DNA of 64,000 nt, taken from the NCBI GenBank assembly GCA_015179025.1, contig WHUX01000010.1, forward strand, positions 434,001 through 498,000, in the 5' to 3' direction. This DNA comes from Terfezia claveryi. Its lineage: Eukaryota > Ascomycota > Pezizomycetes > Pezizales > Pezizaceae. Below the pieces are notes generated by a model. That model searched no databases and was not told where the DNA came from. It worked only from the letters and a program-made list of their open reading frames with translations. Shown here in pieces: positions 1-12,175 of the stretch (position 1 is its first letter; the number at the start of each line of letters is the position of its first letter). A program made the position numbers and the translations under genes.

Positions 1-734
1 GACCGGTGAATCTTGACTCATAGAGAAGACTCTTGGGGGGGGGGGGGGGTTGTGTGGGGTTTATTTATTTATTAATGTATGCAAGTTCATAATAAATAAA
101 TGTTTGCTTAACCGCCTGCATAAATATGAGAGTATGTACTGTACATACCTACAGTTATGTATGTAGCACATAACCCTACTACATGTACCGTACCGTTATG
201 TACTCCAATACATAAGTATCCAACGATGTGTGTGTACAATCACAATTATCAATTATCAATTATCAATTATACCTTCAATTATACTGGCGTCCACCTACAG
301 TATGGTATGGCCTCCCTTTCCATCTACTTTTGTACGACGGGCCCATTTTGACTTGCCGCCCCGGCCGACCGGTAACAACAGTAGAGATATCTGGAGAGCC
401 GCAAGACAAGCACAAGTAATAATAATAATAGTTCCTACAACCAACACAAGGGATTACTGTACAGCAGTGCTTATTCAAACTCTTGTCCCCCCTCCCATAT
501 TCACAACTATAGATCATCCCCCCCCTCCGCAGGCTGATCCCGTCAGCAAATATTTTTTCCTTTTTTTTTCTTTTTTTTCTCTCTCTGCAAGTCTGGCAAA
601 GTCTGGCATTTCTGCATTTGCCATCTCGTTATTTGTTGCCTCGTAGAAAAATCAAAAGAAACCCCCCCCTCTCCCAGAGGATTGCGTGAGCCAAGACAGA
701 CAACTCTCCTCCCCCCCGCGTACGGCAATCCCAA
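1..734. other. intergenic region upstream of NAF1
   Basis: No gene is supported here. The stretch holds a poly-G tract near positions 37-49, AT-rich tandem TTTA/TTAT runs at 60-75, an AATTATC tandem repeat at about 243-270, an AAT microsatellite around 416-430 and a long pyrimidine-rich tract at 545-590. The pyrimidine tract and the C-rich run just before the NAF1 start codon are what one expects of a fungal promoter and 5' leader. Short open frames in this stretch are low-complexity and do not look coding. Confidence 0.6.
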
Positions 735-2619
735 ATGGACGATCTGGAAGCCGCTCATATCAGGAAAAAGCAACGCCTGTTTGACGTTTCGAACCAGCCG
801 CAGGTTGATAGTTCTGTTCACCTAGCAATGCCATTCAGCATAGTTGCCGCCGCAAGGGGCTTCGGAGCACCACCCCAGAGCCCATTTCCTTCCATCCTGG
901 AATCCGGCGGAGATGTTGCAGATTCTGATCTATACGAATCTGATGACGACAGAGAGGATGGCTCGGAAGTTGTCAAGCAGCGTAAAGTGGCTGCAGCCAC
1001 TACCCTGGCAAGTGCAGGTTCTTCTGGGGACGCTAAGACGGCGGGTTCTACAAGCAGCTTTTTCGTCGCGGATATCCCAGGCCTGTTTTTGCTCGAGGAC
1101 GGCAGTAATCCACAACAACGAATTCAAGCAGGCATGGGCTCACAACTGCAATTGGCGGCTGAGGTGCCGCAAACACCGGGTGCAGCCCAAGGGGACATAG
1201 TAATGGACGAATCTGCAGCCGACCAGCCTGGAAAAATGTCTGAAGATGTGGAATCGAGGGTGGATGCCGGTAGGCAAACCGAGGACATGGCCATCAATGT
1301 TGGGAATGGGATTGTCAGCAACGGACCAACCGAAGAACAAGCACCCACAGATCCAATTGACCACAGCCAAGAGAATAATGCAGCACTCCCCGGTCCAGCA
1401 GAACCTACGAGTGTCAAACTTGAGGAAACTACTACTACAAGTGAGGTTTCACCACCAGCAACCGACAAACCAATATTACTACTCACTGCCGATGACGAGA
1501 ATATGCTCGAGAGGCCAATCAAAGAGGAAGATACGGAGAGGCCTCGAGGGAAAGCGGCCTACGATCCAGACTTCCTTGCAGCCGCGGAAGCAAACAAAGG
1601 CAGCGAAGGGGCCGAATGGCAGTTTGATTCATCGGATGCCGAGTCATCAGAAGGCGAAGAAGATTCGGATTCAGCAGACTCGGATTCAGATGAAGACTCT
1701 GAAGATGGCGAGGATTCAGATGGCGAGGAGGCAGAGTTCCCAAGATTGTCCCTTGCAGAGCAGGCAAAAATACTGATGGCTGATGCGGGAGAGGACGGCG
1801 AGCAGAGCAATTCCAAAGGGGAAGGCCTAAGGACGAAGAATGAACAGCCGGAGGATGCTCTCGAAATAAAAAAGCCTAATGTGGTATTGTCTGAGGCCGA
1901 CCCGCTGGAGGAGCTGGGCGAAGTTCAATTGGTGGTTGAGAGACTCGCCCTCATCAAGGCCAGAACTTCAGGAGAATATCAAGTGTTGAATGAGGGTTCC
2001 GTTGTAGCCTTACAGGACCGCACGGTGATAGGGACTGTTTCGGATTTGCTGGGAAGGGTGCAAAGTCCGCTTTATACGGTACGGTTTGCCACAAAGGAAG
2101 AAATCTCCGAGAACGGGATTACGGTTGGGACGAAGATTTTCTATTCACCCAAGCATAGCACTTTCGTCTTTACCAAAGCTCTGAAGGGACAGAAAGGGAG
2201 CGATGCAAGCAATCTGTGGGACGAGGAGGTCGATGAGCACGAGATTGAGTTCTCGGACGATGAAGCTGAGGCTGAGTACAAACGTAAACTCAAGGAGAAG
2301 AAGGCTTGTGGGAAAGGTGGAAAGGCCCCATATCAGCGTGAAGCCCAAGGCCCTGGCAGATCTGGGCCTGGTGCGTCATCGGGCGATGAGCCATATACTC
2401 CTTTGGCAAGACCACCACATCTATCGGATTTGATGAAAGAAATGGCCCACATGGCGCAACCCGTTGAAAAAAACCCAAAGAGCGGGGATTATGGTGATAA
2501 AAATAAAGGTGATGCGAGAAAGGCAGGCCGGGGAGGAAACCGAGGTGGCAGAGATGAGCGACGCAGTGGTGGCAGAGATAATGCAAGAGAACCTAATGAA
2601 CGCCGAGGCCATGGATACA

Positions 2620-2651
<32 letters not shown>

Positions 2652-3236
2652 TTGACAGACCAAACTGGCTCCCACTCACCCCATGGTTATCAACAGCCCC
2701 CCACCGCACCTATTCTTCAAGCCCAGCAAGCATACCAGCAAGCCCAATCCACCCCCCAGTATGGCTACCATTATGGCGGATACACATCTCAGCAATACCT
2801 TCAGCTACCCCAGCAACCCCAGCAACCCCAACAACCACTACAGCCCCTGCACCAGCAATTGTCATTTCAATATCAAACACAGCCTGCTACACAAGCACAA
2901 TCAAGCTTTCAACACCAAAACGCCGGACAATCCCAGGTGTTTGCCTCATCACCAACGATTCCAAAACTTCCTCAGGGGGCTCATGTAAATCCCGCATTCT
3001 TTGCACGACAAGCACAATCTGCACAACAAGCTGCGTATTTTAATCCACAGATGATGTGGGGTCAGCAGCAACAGCAGCAGCAACAGCAGCAGCAACAACA
3101 ATACCAACAAAACTCTCCGCCACCAGCGCAGAGCCAATTCAGTTGGCCACCCCCACCGGTCCTTCCACAGCAAGCGGATGCAGTGATGAAAGCTGTGCAG
3201 GACCAGCTGGATATCTTAAAGGGCGTTAGAAAATAG
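735..3236 (+). CDS. NAF1: Naf1, H/ACA snoRNP assembly factor
   Basis: Single-exon gene of 833 residues. Naf1 is a nuclear factor that holds the place of Gar1 while H/ACA box snoRNPs are assembled around the pseudouridine synthase Cbf5. The Gar1/Naf1 beta-barrel lies at about residues 392-505 and starts with EELGEVQLVVERLALIKA, followed by the VVALQDRTVIGTVSDLLG stretch typical of the family. It is preceded by a very acidic Ser/Asp/Glu tract (about 300-345) and followed by an acidic helix, a basic RGG/RD-rich segment and a Pro/Gln-rich tail with poly-Gln near 777-791. That order (acidic, core, basic, PQ-rich) matches Naf1 rather than the short Gar1. Tandem GGGACA units at about 2622-2651 encode alternating Arg-Asp. 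The start is the first ATG after the C-rich leader. Same orientation as RAV1 downstream. Confidence 0.93.
3062..3114 (+). repeat. CAG/CAA microsatellite coding poly-Gln in NAF1
   Basis: Imperfect CAG/CAA triplet run inside the NAF1 reading frame. It encodes a glutamine tract of about 13 residues, broken by one Tyr near its end. Mixed CAG and CAA codons suggest selection for the amino acids rather than pure slippage. Likely length-polymorphic between strains. Confidence 0.85.
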
Positions 3237-3711
3237 GTGATGTGCTTTTCCTACAGAGGTGGGGAGAGTTGTGGGAGTACAATTAGATGCCAGATTATGT
3301 TCATGATGTTTGGGTATCTTTGATGCACTTCCTTTCTTTTGCAATCATAATGCGTGCTGGATTCGATTCGGTGAAGGAGAGTTGGAGAAGGGCTAGGGCT
3401 TAAAGAGCTATTCCTTTTCTCATACGATGTCACTTGTGTATAGCTGAGTTACTGATGCCCAAAAGCTGCTTTTATGCAGCGCAAACTGAGCATTTACAAG
3501 TATGTAATTCGGCCGGTTGCATTCTTCAGCAATTGCGCACGTGAGGCCGTCCCCAGACAAGGGTATGTACTGTAGAGTACAGTATGCCCACGGCGACGCA
3601 ACATAGGACGTAATCCACCCAAACATAATGCCCCTCTGACATGTACCTGTTCCGGCCGCCGCGAATATTACACATACCCGTAGACAGCTTCAACTCAGCT
3701 CTTGCAGCTCA
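3237..3711. other. intergenic region NAF1-RAV1
   Basis: This 475-base gap separates two genes read in the same direction, so it must contain the NAF1 3' end and the RAV1 promoter. No conserved coding sequence or RNA gene was recognised. The only visible pattern is a short CTGTAGAGTACAGTA near-palindrome around 3570. Confidence 0.6.
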
Positions 3712-6700
3712 ATGCGCTCAAAGGCCGTTTTTCCCGGAAAGCCACAAGCGACTCTCCAGGCGGTGTGCACAGGAGAATGGGGTAGGAGACGGCTAATAGT
3801 GGGTCTCTTTGCGCAACCTGCCTTCATCAGCGCCCGGCGCTAACAGAGTTGTGGGAGTTTAGGCCTATGTCTCTGGAGAGACCTTGGTTATCCTTGAGGG
3901 AGTCGAGGACGCTCTACAGACGATTTATCACGAAGGGGGAAAACTGACGGTTGTGGCTATTGACGAGGGGTCGGGGAAGGTGGGTCGTGCTTTTGCGAGG
4001 GTTTTCATTCAAGGAGCGGAATACTGAAGCCTGGAGGTAGCTTGCCGTTGGGTCGGGGAACGACGTACTGGTTTACGGGCCTACGGGAATGGACCAGGGG
4101 ATGTTACGGGTAGGTCTGGCCTCACTCCGGGAAACGATTGGCGCTCTGTCATATGCTAACGAGGCTGCGGCAGTGGGTCCTCCAAAGCAGTTTCAAGCTC
4201 CCATCAGAAGACGGGCAAGTACACACCCTCTCATGGGGCAGCGACGACGAAGTCCTGGTTGGCAGTAACTCGCTCTCGCTCTGGGAAACCGCTCCGGGGA
4301 AGGTACGCACGCTGTGGAGGAAATCAGTAGCAAATCCCGTCAAACTGGCGATATTTTCTTATGACGCAACTCTAGTCGCCTCCATAGGCGCATACGATCG
4401 CCTGGTGAAAGTCTGGGAGAGGCTCTCCTTCGGCTCCGAGGATGTACAATTCGGTTTCTCGTATCTACCGCATCCGAGGTCTGTAACTGGGCTGCATTGG
4501 AGACGACCATTTCATAGGGAGGAAACGATAGATAGTGTGCTGTATACGCTGTGCGTGGATTCGGTTTTACGCGTATGGGCGCAGGTGCAGAGTCAAGACC
4601 AGGGCGTGCTCCAACTATGGGCGGCAATCGACCTTGGAAGCAGTGTCCCAGCACCCTTTACGGAGACTTCAACTAGACCGGACCACACCTCACCTGCAAA
4701 AAGTTGCGATCTTTCCGCTACGCGGCATGTGCTGATCCTAGATAGTAAGGTGTTCACCCGGGCAGCAGAGGCAGCAGTCCGCGCCGGGGGAACCAGCGAG
4801 AAACAGATTGAGAATCTCAATAGGCTCACGGATATCGCAGCCCGGAACCCAGAGATCGTTGTGGTGTTTGACGAGAAGGGGAGAATGACAGCTTTAGGCC
4901 TGGATAATATAGGGAACAAAAACCGGAAATCTACGAATGTGTTCCATATCGTGACTGGGGAGATGTCGGAATTGATGGCGGGGGTAAAACTCGGTGATAG
5001 AGGGACTTACATACATTTTTTGGTGTTCAGCAGCAATAAACAGGAGTCTGGCGGTACGTAAACACGTCCTATAAATATATATGAGTTGATATTTATATTT
5101 GGTCCCTAGGTTTGGTTATTCTTTCCCATTTTTTTGACGGTCAGATACATTGGTTCGACACCCGGCTGGATGAGCTTCTCGACCCGGCGCCCCGGAAACA
5201 GCGCCTCAAGCTTCGGGGGATATGGTCGGGACATTCCGGTTCAATAAAGACGCTCGTACGGACAGCAGAGGGCAAAGCCCTTCTATCATCTACAGAATGT
5301 GGGGAACATATCGTCTGGTCAAAAGTTAGAACGAAGGGAGGAGTCACTCTTTTGAAGCAGAGTGAGATTTTCCCGCCGGACCCAGTATTTCGAGCTGTAG
5401 TCATGGATACGGGGAGGCTGGTCTTGACAATGCACGAAAAGTACGTTATTTTGTGGGGCACTTCTCGGGGAACAGCAGCAGAAATTGCACGGTGTCAATA
5501 CAGCCTGGAGGGGAAGATACTAAGTTTACTACTTCTGCCTGAAAGCGACGATGGCCTGCACACATTCCATGTGGTTGCTGTAACGTCCCAGATGAGGGGT
5601 GTTGCTTGGGAGGTTAAGACCATGCCAGAGACCCAGAAAAGTAGTACTCCTCGTCTACGGCAGTATTGCGAATTTGACCTGGGGGAAACTGAAGAGCATC
5701 ATTTGCTGCTTGCTGTGGATCCCGTGGGGTGGACTGCGACTATGGGTGGAACTCTTGACCGATTCTCCCGCGAGGTAGTTACCTCTATCACTCCCTCTGG
5801 TTTCCTCCGCTCTTGGGTTGCGTGTGTCAATCTCGATAAATCTGAAGTACACTGGTTAGCGACGTTCTCTGTTGAGACTGGTATTCACCTTGCGTCCCTC
5901 ATGAAAAGTAGTTCGGTTGGGAAAGCAGCGATCGTGGGTAGTAGCAGGAACGATTTAAGCATATGGGCATCGCGGAATGCGACGCTGGAACACTCAATTG
6001 AGTTTGAAAATCATGAAGTGATCACGGATCTAGATTGGGCTTGTACACCAGATTCTCAAAGTATACTTGCGGTAGGATTCCGGCATAGGGTGCTGTTGCT
6101 GTCGCAGTTGAGATATGACTACTTACAGCGAGGCCCGAGTTGGGCACCAATCCGCGAGGTTAAGATACGAGAGTGAGTAGTAGTGGCTGTGGTGAATTTC
6201 AGAGTCCTATTTAATGACCTATGGTGACTAGGTACACGCCTCATCCTATCGGGGATTCAATCTGGCTCGAGGACGGTGGTCTGATCATAGGTGCGGGCAA
6301 CCAGCTCCATCTGCGTACTCGCAAAATCGAGAACGAGGATGGACTCATAAAATCTTTGAATACCTACCCACATCATAAAGGTGCAATTATGGATCTTTTT
6401 GACCTTGTTTCACACCTTAACGGCCCAGTGCCAGTCTACCATCCCCAATTTTTGCAGCAGTGCATACTTTGTGGACGGGCAAAACTAGTTGAACGGATTC
6501 TTCTCAATTTACACAAGGGGCTGCGAAGCTACCATGAAGAGATACCTCTGGATAACTTCCTCGGAATCCCATTAGAAGTATTCTACGACCTAGAGGATGA
6601 AAAAGGAGTATTAGAAAGGCGGTCTACCAACATAGGGACATATTTCGATAACTACTCTAGTGAGGATGAGCTTTCAACTTTTGGAGAAACGCTTGCAACG

Positions 6701-8267
6701 TCGCTCTGTGAGCTTCTTCAAAAGATACCGATACCGCATTTGACGGGAAGTGAGCAGATGAACCTCGCGTCTATCACAGAATGTGTGGCACAAGTCAACA
6801 AACACAGGCGGTCGATAGATGAAAATGGAGCAAGGTTTTTATTGTTTTTTAAGCAGTTCATATTGGGGAAGGATAGGAGACTTTATACTCTTAAGGAAGG
6901 GGGCCTGTCTTGGAGGGAAATCGTGTGGGCGTTCCATAGCGATAGCCAGGAAATTCTGGTGGACTTGGTTAATACCACGCATAAAGGGCGCATGCTCTGG
7001 TCCGGAGCTCGGGCGTGTGGGCTATTTATGTGGTTGCGTGACTCGGAGAGTGTGGTAAGTATCACACAAAATCATCGTTACCCTGAACTGGCTAATAAAA
7101 CCCTACCAGCGTAAACAATGGGAAACCCTCGCCCGGAACCACTACACCCAAACCGAAGAACGGAACCCAATACACTGCACTATGCATTACCTCGCTCTCA
7201 GGAAAAAGAACGTCCTCGTCGGCCTCTGGCGCATCGCACACTGGAACAAAGAACAAACCAGTACACAAAAATTTCTCTCAAATAATTTCGACGAGCCCCG
7301 GTGGAGGACCGCCGCCAAAAAAAACGCATATGCGTTGCTGGGAAAACAGAGATATGAATATGCAGCGGCGTTCTTTCTGTTGGCGGATGCGTTGAAAGAT
7401 TGCATGAATGTGTGTTTGAACCAGTTGAAGGATCCGCAGCTGGCGATTGCCGTGGCGAGGGTGTATGAAGGTGATGAGGGGCCGGTGTTGAGGGAGTTTT
7501 TGTTGGAGAGGATTTTGCCCATGGCGTGTAGAGAGGGGAATAGGTGGTTTGCGACGTGGGCGTTTTGGTTGTTGAAGAGGAGGGATTTGGCGGTTAGGGC
7601 AATAGTGGTAAGCCCTTCCTCTTTTTTTTTTTTTGGCTCCAGCACCCCCATGTGCTAATCCTCGGGGCAGTCCCCTCTCCACACCCTCCTCACTGAATTA
7701 GGCACCACCGACTCCGCTTCAGCCGCTGCCTCCCCCGCCCCCGAATCACGCCTCTACCTCGCCTCCGACCCCGCTCTAATCATCCTCTACAATCTACTCC
7801 GTGGGAAAACAACCCAGACCCTTCGCGGCTTTGAAAAGATTTCCCCCGCAGACGAGTTCGAGTTTGTAATGCATACAGCAAGACTTTATGACCGGATGGG
7901 GTGTGACCTACTCGCGTTAGAGCTAGTGAAGAATTGGGAGGTTTTGGAGAAGAGGCTCCCGGGGGGTATTCTGAGGAAAGGGGTAGGGTGGGGCGTGGGG
8001 AGGACGGTGGATGGATATAGGAGGAGGAGGAATAGTATTTTGACGATTGAGGATGAGATTGATAGGAGAGAGAAGGAAAAGGAGAGGGAGAGGGAGAGGG
8101 GGAGAGAGAGAGAGAGGGAGAGAGAGGATATTGGGGGGGGAAAGATTGGTGCTGGTGCTGGTGCGGGGGTTGTGCCGATGGGAACGGGGTTGGGCATTGG
8201 GAAGACGTTGATTAAGCCCCCGCCGAGTGTGTTTCAGGAACCGGATATGAGTTGGGCTTTTGGTTGA
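3712..8267 (+). CDS. RAV1: Rav1, RAVE complex subunit (rabconnectin-3 family)
   Basis: Rav1 is the large WD-repeat subunit of the RAVE complex, which reassembles V-ATPase V1 and Vo sectors. Eight exons were assembled: 3712-3798, 3863-3979, 4041-4109, 4174-5053, 5110-6172, 6232-7054, 7110-7607, 7671-8267, giving 1377 residues. All junctions keep frame and use GT/AG (for example GTGAGT at 6173, GTAAGT at 7055). The N-terminus (VFPGKPQATLQAVCTGEW, then AYVSGETLVIL) and blocks such as SWGSDDEVLVGSNSLSLWE and SFGSEDVQFGFSYLPHP are Rav1 signatures. The Rav1p C-terminal domain follows with YTPHPIGDSIWL and LALRKKNVLVGLWRIAHW. The last exon carries an Arg-Glu repeat encoded by a GAGAGG microsatellite, a likely disordered linker. 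The length suits Pezizomycotina homologues. Converges on the JmjC gene. Confidence 0.93.
8068..8128 (+). repeat. GA-rich microsatellite in RAV1 last exon
   Basis: Purine-only run of GAGAGG/GGAGAG units within the RAV1 reading frame, translated as alternating Arg and Glu. It lies between the conserved Rav1 C-terminal domain and the extreme C-terminus, so length changes in multiples of three would probably be tolerated. Confidence 0.8.
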
Positions 8268-8610
8268 TGTAAAGTGGAGGAGATTAATGGTAGTTTTTCA
8301 GTTTTGAGGGTTGGGTGTTTTGTTTGTTTATTTGAGACTTGCTGTAGATATGTGTTGTGTGGCTTAGGTAGCTTCTAATGGGATGGCAACTATAATTGAG
8401 TTGCTGGTTATTTAATTCCCCGGTCAACGGGCTAATTGCGATGGCGGGCACTCTCTGAGAGGTTGTGCAACCAGACTATGGCGGGCATATACGCCCCTCC
8501 CTCCCCCCTCAACACGTTGACAAACTTTATCATGGCAGCTATTATATGAGGCGGTCTCTATGCACAAGATGCTCGGGCGCTCCTCTGCATCTGATCTACA
8601 ACATGCCAAC
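8268..8610. other. 3' intergenic region between convergent genes
   Basis: A 343-base gap between the stop codons of RAV1 (+) and the JmjC gene (-). It must hold both polyadenylation regions. I see no gene, tRNA or strong repeat in it. Confidence 0.6.
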
Positions 8611-10224
8611 CTACTTCCACCAAAAGCTAACACTGAAGCTCACATCCAAGCTGCGAACATAATGCCACCACCCCACCGGTATAAACAGGCCATCTCCCGG
8701 CTCCAAAATCCCCTCTACATACTCCGCCTTCTTGAACTCCTCCCATATTTTTCGCTTCTTTTCCCACTTTTCCCTCACTCCGTCTCCCTCTCCCTCTCCC
8801 TCTCCCTCAAAACCACCACGCCCTTCCTCAATGCCATCCTCCCCATCATCATCATAAGTGAGCTCATCCCCTTCAACCCACCCCACCTCAACCCCAGATG
8901 TATTACTCATATCTACGCCCCCGGCTTCTACGCCCCGCGGGAAGAGCCTCGGGGTTTCGGTGTGTGGGTTGTAGAGGCGGATGTACTTTCTGCCGACGAC
9001 CTGACACAGGATGTTTTTGTAAGGGTCGGTGTGGAGTGGGGATAAAGTGTTTTTAGGGCCGAACCAGGCGTTGAGGAGGGGTTCTGGGGTATCAACATCA
9101 TCTACGTCCGGGTCGTCTCCATCAGTGTAGAAGGAAGAGTAGCAGTAATCTGGGACAGCGATATCATTCCTTAACGCTGGAACCTGTGAGAATAGATCAT
9201 GTTGCGCTAGATACCCTGTTGTTGAAGACGGAGATGGGTGGAGGATGTACTCGTCAAGAAATTGTTTAAATGGAATGATCCTCTGGCCCCATGAGGCGTC
9301 TGTGTAGGACTTGCCAATCTCTATAGGAACCAGGCGTTTCCCAGAGTTTGTATGTGAGAGGAGGTAGGCTGGGGAGGACCAAGGGCGGGTGGTGAGGGCA
9401 GGCCAGTGGGGAGTGAGGGATTTGACAATGAAAGGGTGGGAGAGGGAGGTGAGGAAGGTCGCTATGGACGGTGGCGTTAGGAAGGTCTGGAGGGGGGAGG
9501 TTATTGCGGGTGCAGGTGCTGGGTATGGTGGTGTAGGGGTGGAGAGGGGTGGAGAAGGGGAAGGGGGGAGGAGGGAGGAGCAGATTTGGTTAGTTTGATG
9601 TAGGAGGAGCTCGATGAGGGTACGCCGGGAGGGGCCTGGGGCGCCGGACATGATGAGGGCCATGTCGAGAGTGTGGATTGGGGGAGTGTCGGGCCATGAG
9701 CCTGGCTCTCCACCATCTTCAGACTCGGACCGATCTCGAACCCCGTCGTCCATTTCAACCGCCCCCCATTTCGCTTTCCGCCCCAGTTCCCTGGTGCCTC
9801 CTTTATTCCGTTCAAACTCTGCCCTCAACAGTGCAAACTGGAATACCGCCTTCAGTAAACTCGCATCTCCATACAATCTCCGCCAGCATACAGGTACCTC
9901 TCTGTAAGGATATGCATGTAGTTTGTCTTTTGCCAATAGGATCAACGCTGATGCCCGTCCAATCAAATAGTTGATCTGCTGGACTTTTGCATCCCAATGA
10001 TCACTGCCAGCATTGTCATAGCTATTTCCCGGCCCTGGCCCCAGCACAGCGGGATTGGCGAGTCTAGCGAGTAGATAACCTATTCCCGAACCAAGCGGAG
10101 TGAGCTGTGGATCGTAGGGCGCCGGCGATGACCCCGGGGTGGGGAGGTGGGGGCCGAGATCAGAGTGGATGGTTTGGAGAATGTGGGGCAGTGTGGCGTC
10201 GAGGGCATGGAAAGGGCCGCTCAT
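8611..10224 (-). CDS. JmjC-domain oxygenase, JMJD5/KDM8-like
   Basis: Single-exon gene of 537 residues. The C-terminal half is a cupin/JmjC fold resembling JMJD5 (KDM8): a Fe(II)/2-oxoglutarate dioxygenase acting on protein arginine or lysine side chains. Core blocks are VPIEIGKSYTDASWGQRIIP, then LSPLHTDPYKNILCQVVGRK, with iron ligands His398 and Asp400, and GDGLFIPVGWWHYVRSL with the distal ligand His521. The metal triad therefore looks complete, and the tail ends in SFSVSFWWK as JMJD5 proteins do. The N-terminal ~270 residues are helical or low-complexity, with a proline-rich insert near 220-245. An acidic insert of about 40 residues sits between the iron-binding strand and the distal His. 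The substrate cannot be read from sequence. The start is the first ATG with no upstream in-frame alternative visible. Confidence 0.85.
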   Translation of the reverse strand: MSGPFHALDATLPHILQTIHSDLGPHLPTPGSSPAPYDPQLTPLGSGIGYLLARLANPAVLGPGPGNSYDNAGSDHWDAKVQQINYLIGRASALILLAKDKLHAYPYREVPVCWRRLYGDASLLKAVFQFALLRAEFERNKGGTRELGRKAKWGAVEMDDGVRDRSESEDGGEPGSWPDTPPIHTLDMALIMSGAPGPSRRTLIELLLHQTNQICSSLLPPSPSPPLSTPTPPYPAPAPAITSPLQTFLTPPSIATFLTSLSHPFIVKSLTPHWPALTTRPWSSPAYLLSHTNSGKRLVPIEIGKSYTDASWGQRIIPFKQFLDEYILHPSPSSTTGYLAQHDLFSQVPALRNDIAVPDYCYSSFYTDGDDPDVDDVDTPEPLLNAWFGPKNTLSPLHTDPYKNILCQVVGRKYIRLYNPHTETPRLFPRGVEAGGVDMSNTSGVEVGWVEGDELTYDDDGEDGIEEGRGGFEGEGEGEGDGVREKWEKKRKIWEEFKKAEYVEGILEPGDGLFIPVGWWHYVRSLDVSFSVSFWWK

Positions 10225-11400
10225 GATAATTGGGCTTCGCTTCGACGGGAGTTAACTTGAGGCCCGCTCAATGTTACTGGGGTCCGAGCCCGGGAATATC
10301 TCGGACCATTCGCAAGGGAGCGAGCAGGGCGAAACAATGCGCTCACAGAACAGGGGAGCAGATTGGCTTAGCCCAGCGGAGTTTCGCACATTCAAGCCGG
10401 ACCCTGAAACGATTGACATCAACTCGCGTTCACCAATTTTAACCCACCTAGGCTCATTTCATCCAATCATGCGGTTACCTCTATCCATCCATCCTGCGAA
10501 GATCGTGTCAGAGGGCCACAGCATGGATGAACCCTACTCCTGCAATTGAAGGCCTGCAGCTTGCAGCTCCGTCCATCCAGTGAGAGACCCTCCTCCCCCT
10601 CCGTATGCATCGATGCTAATACGTTACGACAACTTGGAGAAGGGTCGCCGGTGGGGCAGCTGACCTGATCAACCAACCGTAGAGCTTCAGGCCAGACATA
10701 TTCAGCCTTACATACATATACATCTGCTCGTATCCACATTCATACATAAATCTGATGAATCTCAAAGGAAGCTGCATCAGGCCATTTCCGCCAGCCCGCT
10801 ATCGTGCTGCTCATTTGTCTGTGTCTGCTCTGCTCTGCAAAAGTCCTGAACGCTGGTGCAAGCACCCGTCGGCAACACATCCCCATCATCTGGGCGACTT
10901 GAATTCGGGAAGAGACCCAGCTCGCAGCGGAGAAACATTACAAGCATACGTACATACATACATACGCGCGGAGTTTTAAGAAAGGCGAGTGTGAGCGAGG
11001 CATTAACGATACATACATACATACATATCCCGGGGTGCAGCCGCGGCTTTTTTAGGTACTTCTCTTTTTTTTTGGCGGGCCCCATTGGTCTTTGATGTGT
11101 GGATTTATTGCTGGGCGTGAGAAGGACTCTTCTGCTAGGGTATCGGTTGCTTTCTTCACCACGCTTTTGTTGTTGACAGAGACCCGTTACGATACAGTAA
11201 AATACGATACAAAACGCCGTTGCGGGGTTGAGTTACTCACGGGACAACAGCAAGGGAAGGAGAAACATCATTCGCCTTAGGCTCTCGTATACCACATTCC
11301 GCACAAGGCAATAAGGCCTCCAAATTGCGGATGTGCTGCTGAAGCATCAAGAAAAACCCAGAGATCATCAATATTAGCATATACCGTGAGAATCACAACG
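10225..11400. other. intergenic region with ATAC repeats
   Basis: About 1.2 kb between the divergently read JmjC gene (-) and the gene starting at 11401 (+). No convincing coding sequence. Several CATACATACATA-type runs occur (about 10707-10750, 10945-10965 and 11009-11027), the last two flanking AT-free stretches. Both promoters must lie here; I saw no clear TATA box. Confidence 0.6.
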
Positions 11401-12175
11401 ATGGAGCCCAACTGTGCAATTTGCAACGGTCCCGCATACAGACAATGTCCTTGTGAACACCAGTCGTTGATCGTAGCAGTTGAGCAATCAGAACAACGAG
11501 CACTTCATCCAATGTGGAATGAGATTCGGTAAGTCATACCTTACTCCTACTATTTCTCGCTGACCAACTAAAAATCCTCATCCATCCAGTTACTGGGTAA
11601 CCACCCAAGCCAAAGCCGAAATCCACCGCGACTTCCAAGCACGCTCTTCCTACCGGCGCGCCCAACACTCCGCCTTCCTCTCACAAAACACTGGCCGACT
11701 CACCAACGAAATGCTCGACCGAGTCAACCTTGACCTCCAACGCGGGATCGACGATGACTGGAGAGTCGCAGTGCAGAGATACCCTGAAGTCCTGGATTAC
11801 TTCTACGCTATGGTAGCATGGACTGTTCGGGCGGATTCTATCTCTAGTAGCACGGGGGTGCCAATGGTCTCCCCAAGCTGCGAAAGTCATGCAGACGGTT
11901 ATTTCACAATGAGGTCGAGGCCTATGTCCAACCCACATAGCCAAGGACCTCTGCCGCCTTCCATGGATTCCAAGCAACAACCAGCGAGGCCATTCTATTG
12001 TAGGAATAATTCATACGGGAGTATATACAGCGCGAGTTCCTCCGGGTATGCAAGTGGGTCGGGGTCACTCCCACCGTTATCGAGTAGTGCCAGTGGAGTA
12101 GAAGCTCGACAACAGCTCCCACCTGCGCCAAATTTTCAAAGTTATGCTTACGGTCGGCCAGTGTTTAGGCCATAG
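11401..12175 (+). CDS. conserved fungal protein with N-terminal Cys motif, function unknown
   Basis: Two exons (11401-11528 and 11590-12175) joined by a 61-base intron with a GTAAGT donor and CCAG acceptor give 237 residues. The N-terminus reads MEPNCAICNGPAYRQCPCEH, with Cys5, Cys8, Cys16 and Cys18 plus a nearby His, a plausible small zinc site. A helical region follows, ending in RGIDDDWRVAVQRYPEVLDY, and then a Ser/Gly/Pro-rich disordered tail. I recall similar short proteins with this CxxC...CPCE start and the YPEVLDYFY block as widespread hypothetical proteins in Pezizomycotina, but know no assigned role. The conserved N-terminal half and variable tail fit a real gene rather than a chance frame. 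Confidence 0.75.

Noticed and set aside
7278..7682. Long minus-strand frames inside RAV1
   Set aside because: They are shadows of a conserved RAV1 exon on the plus strand.
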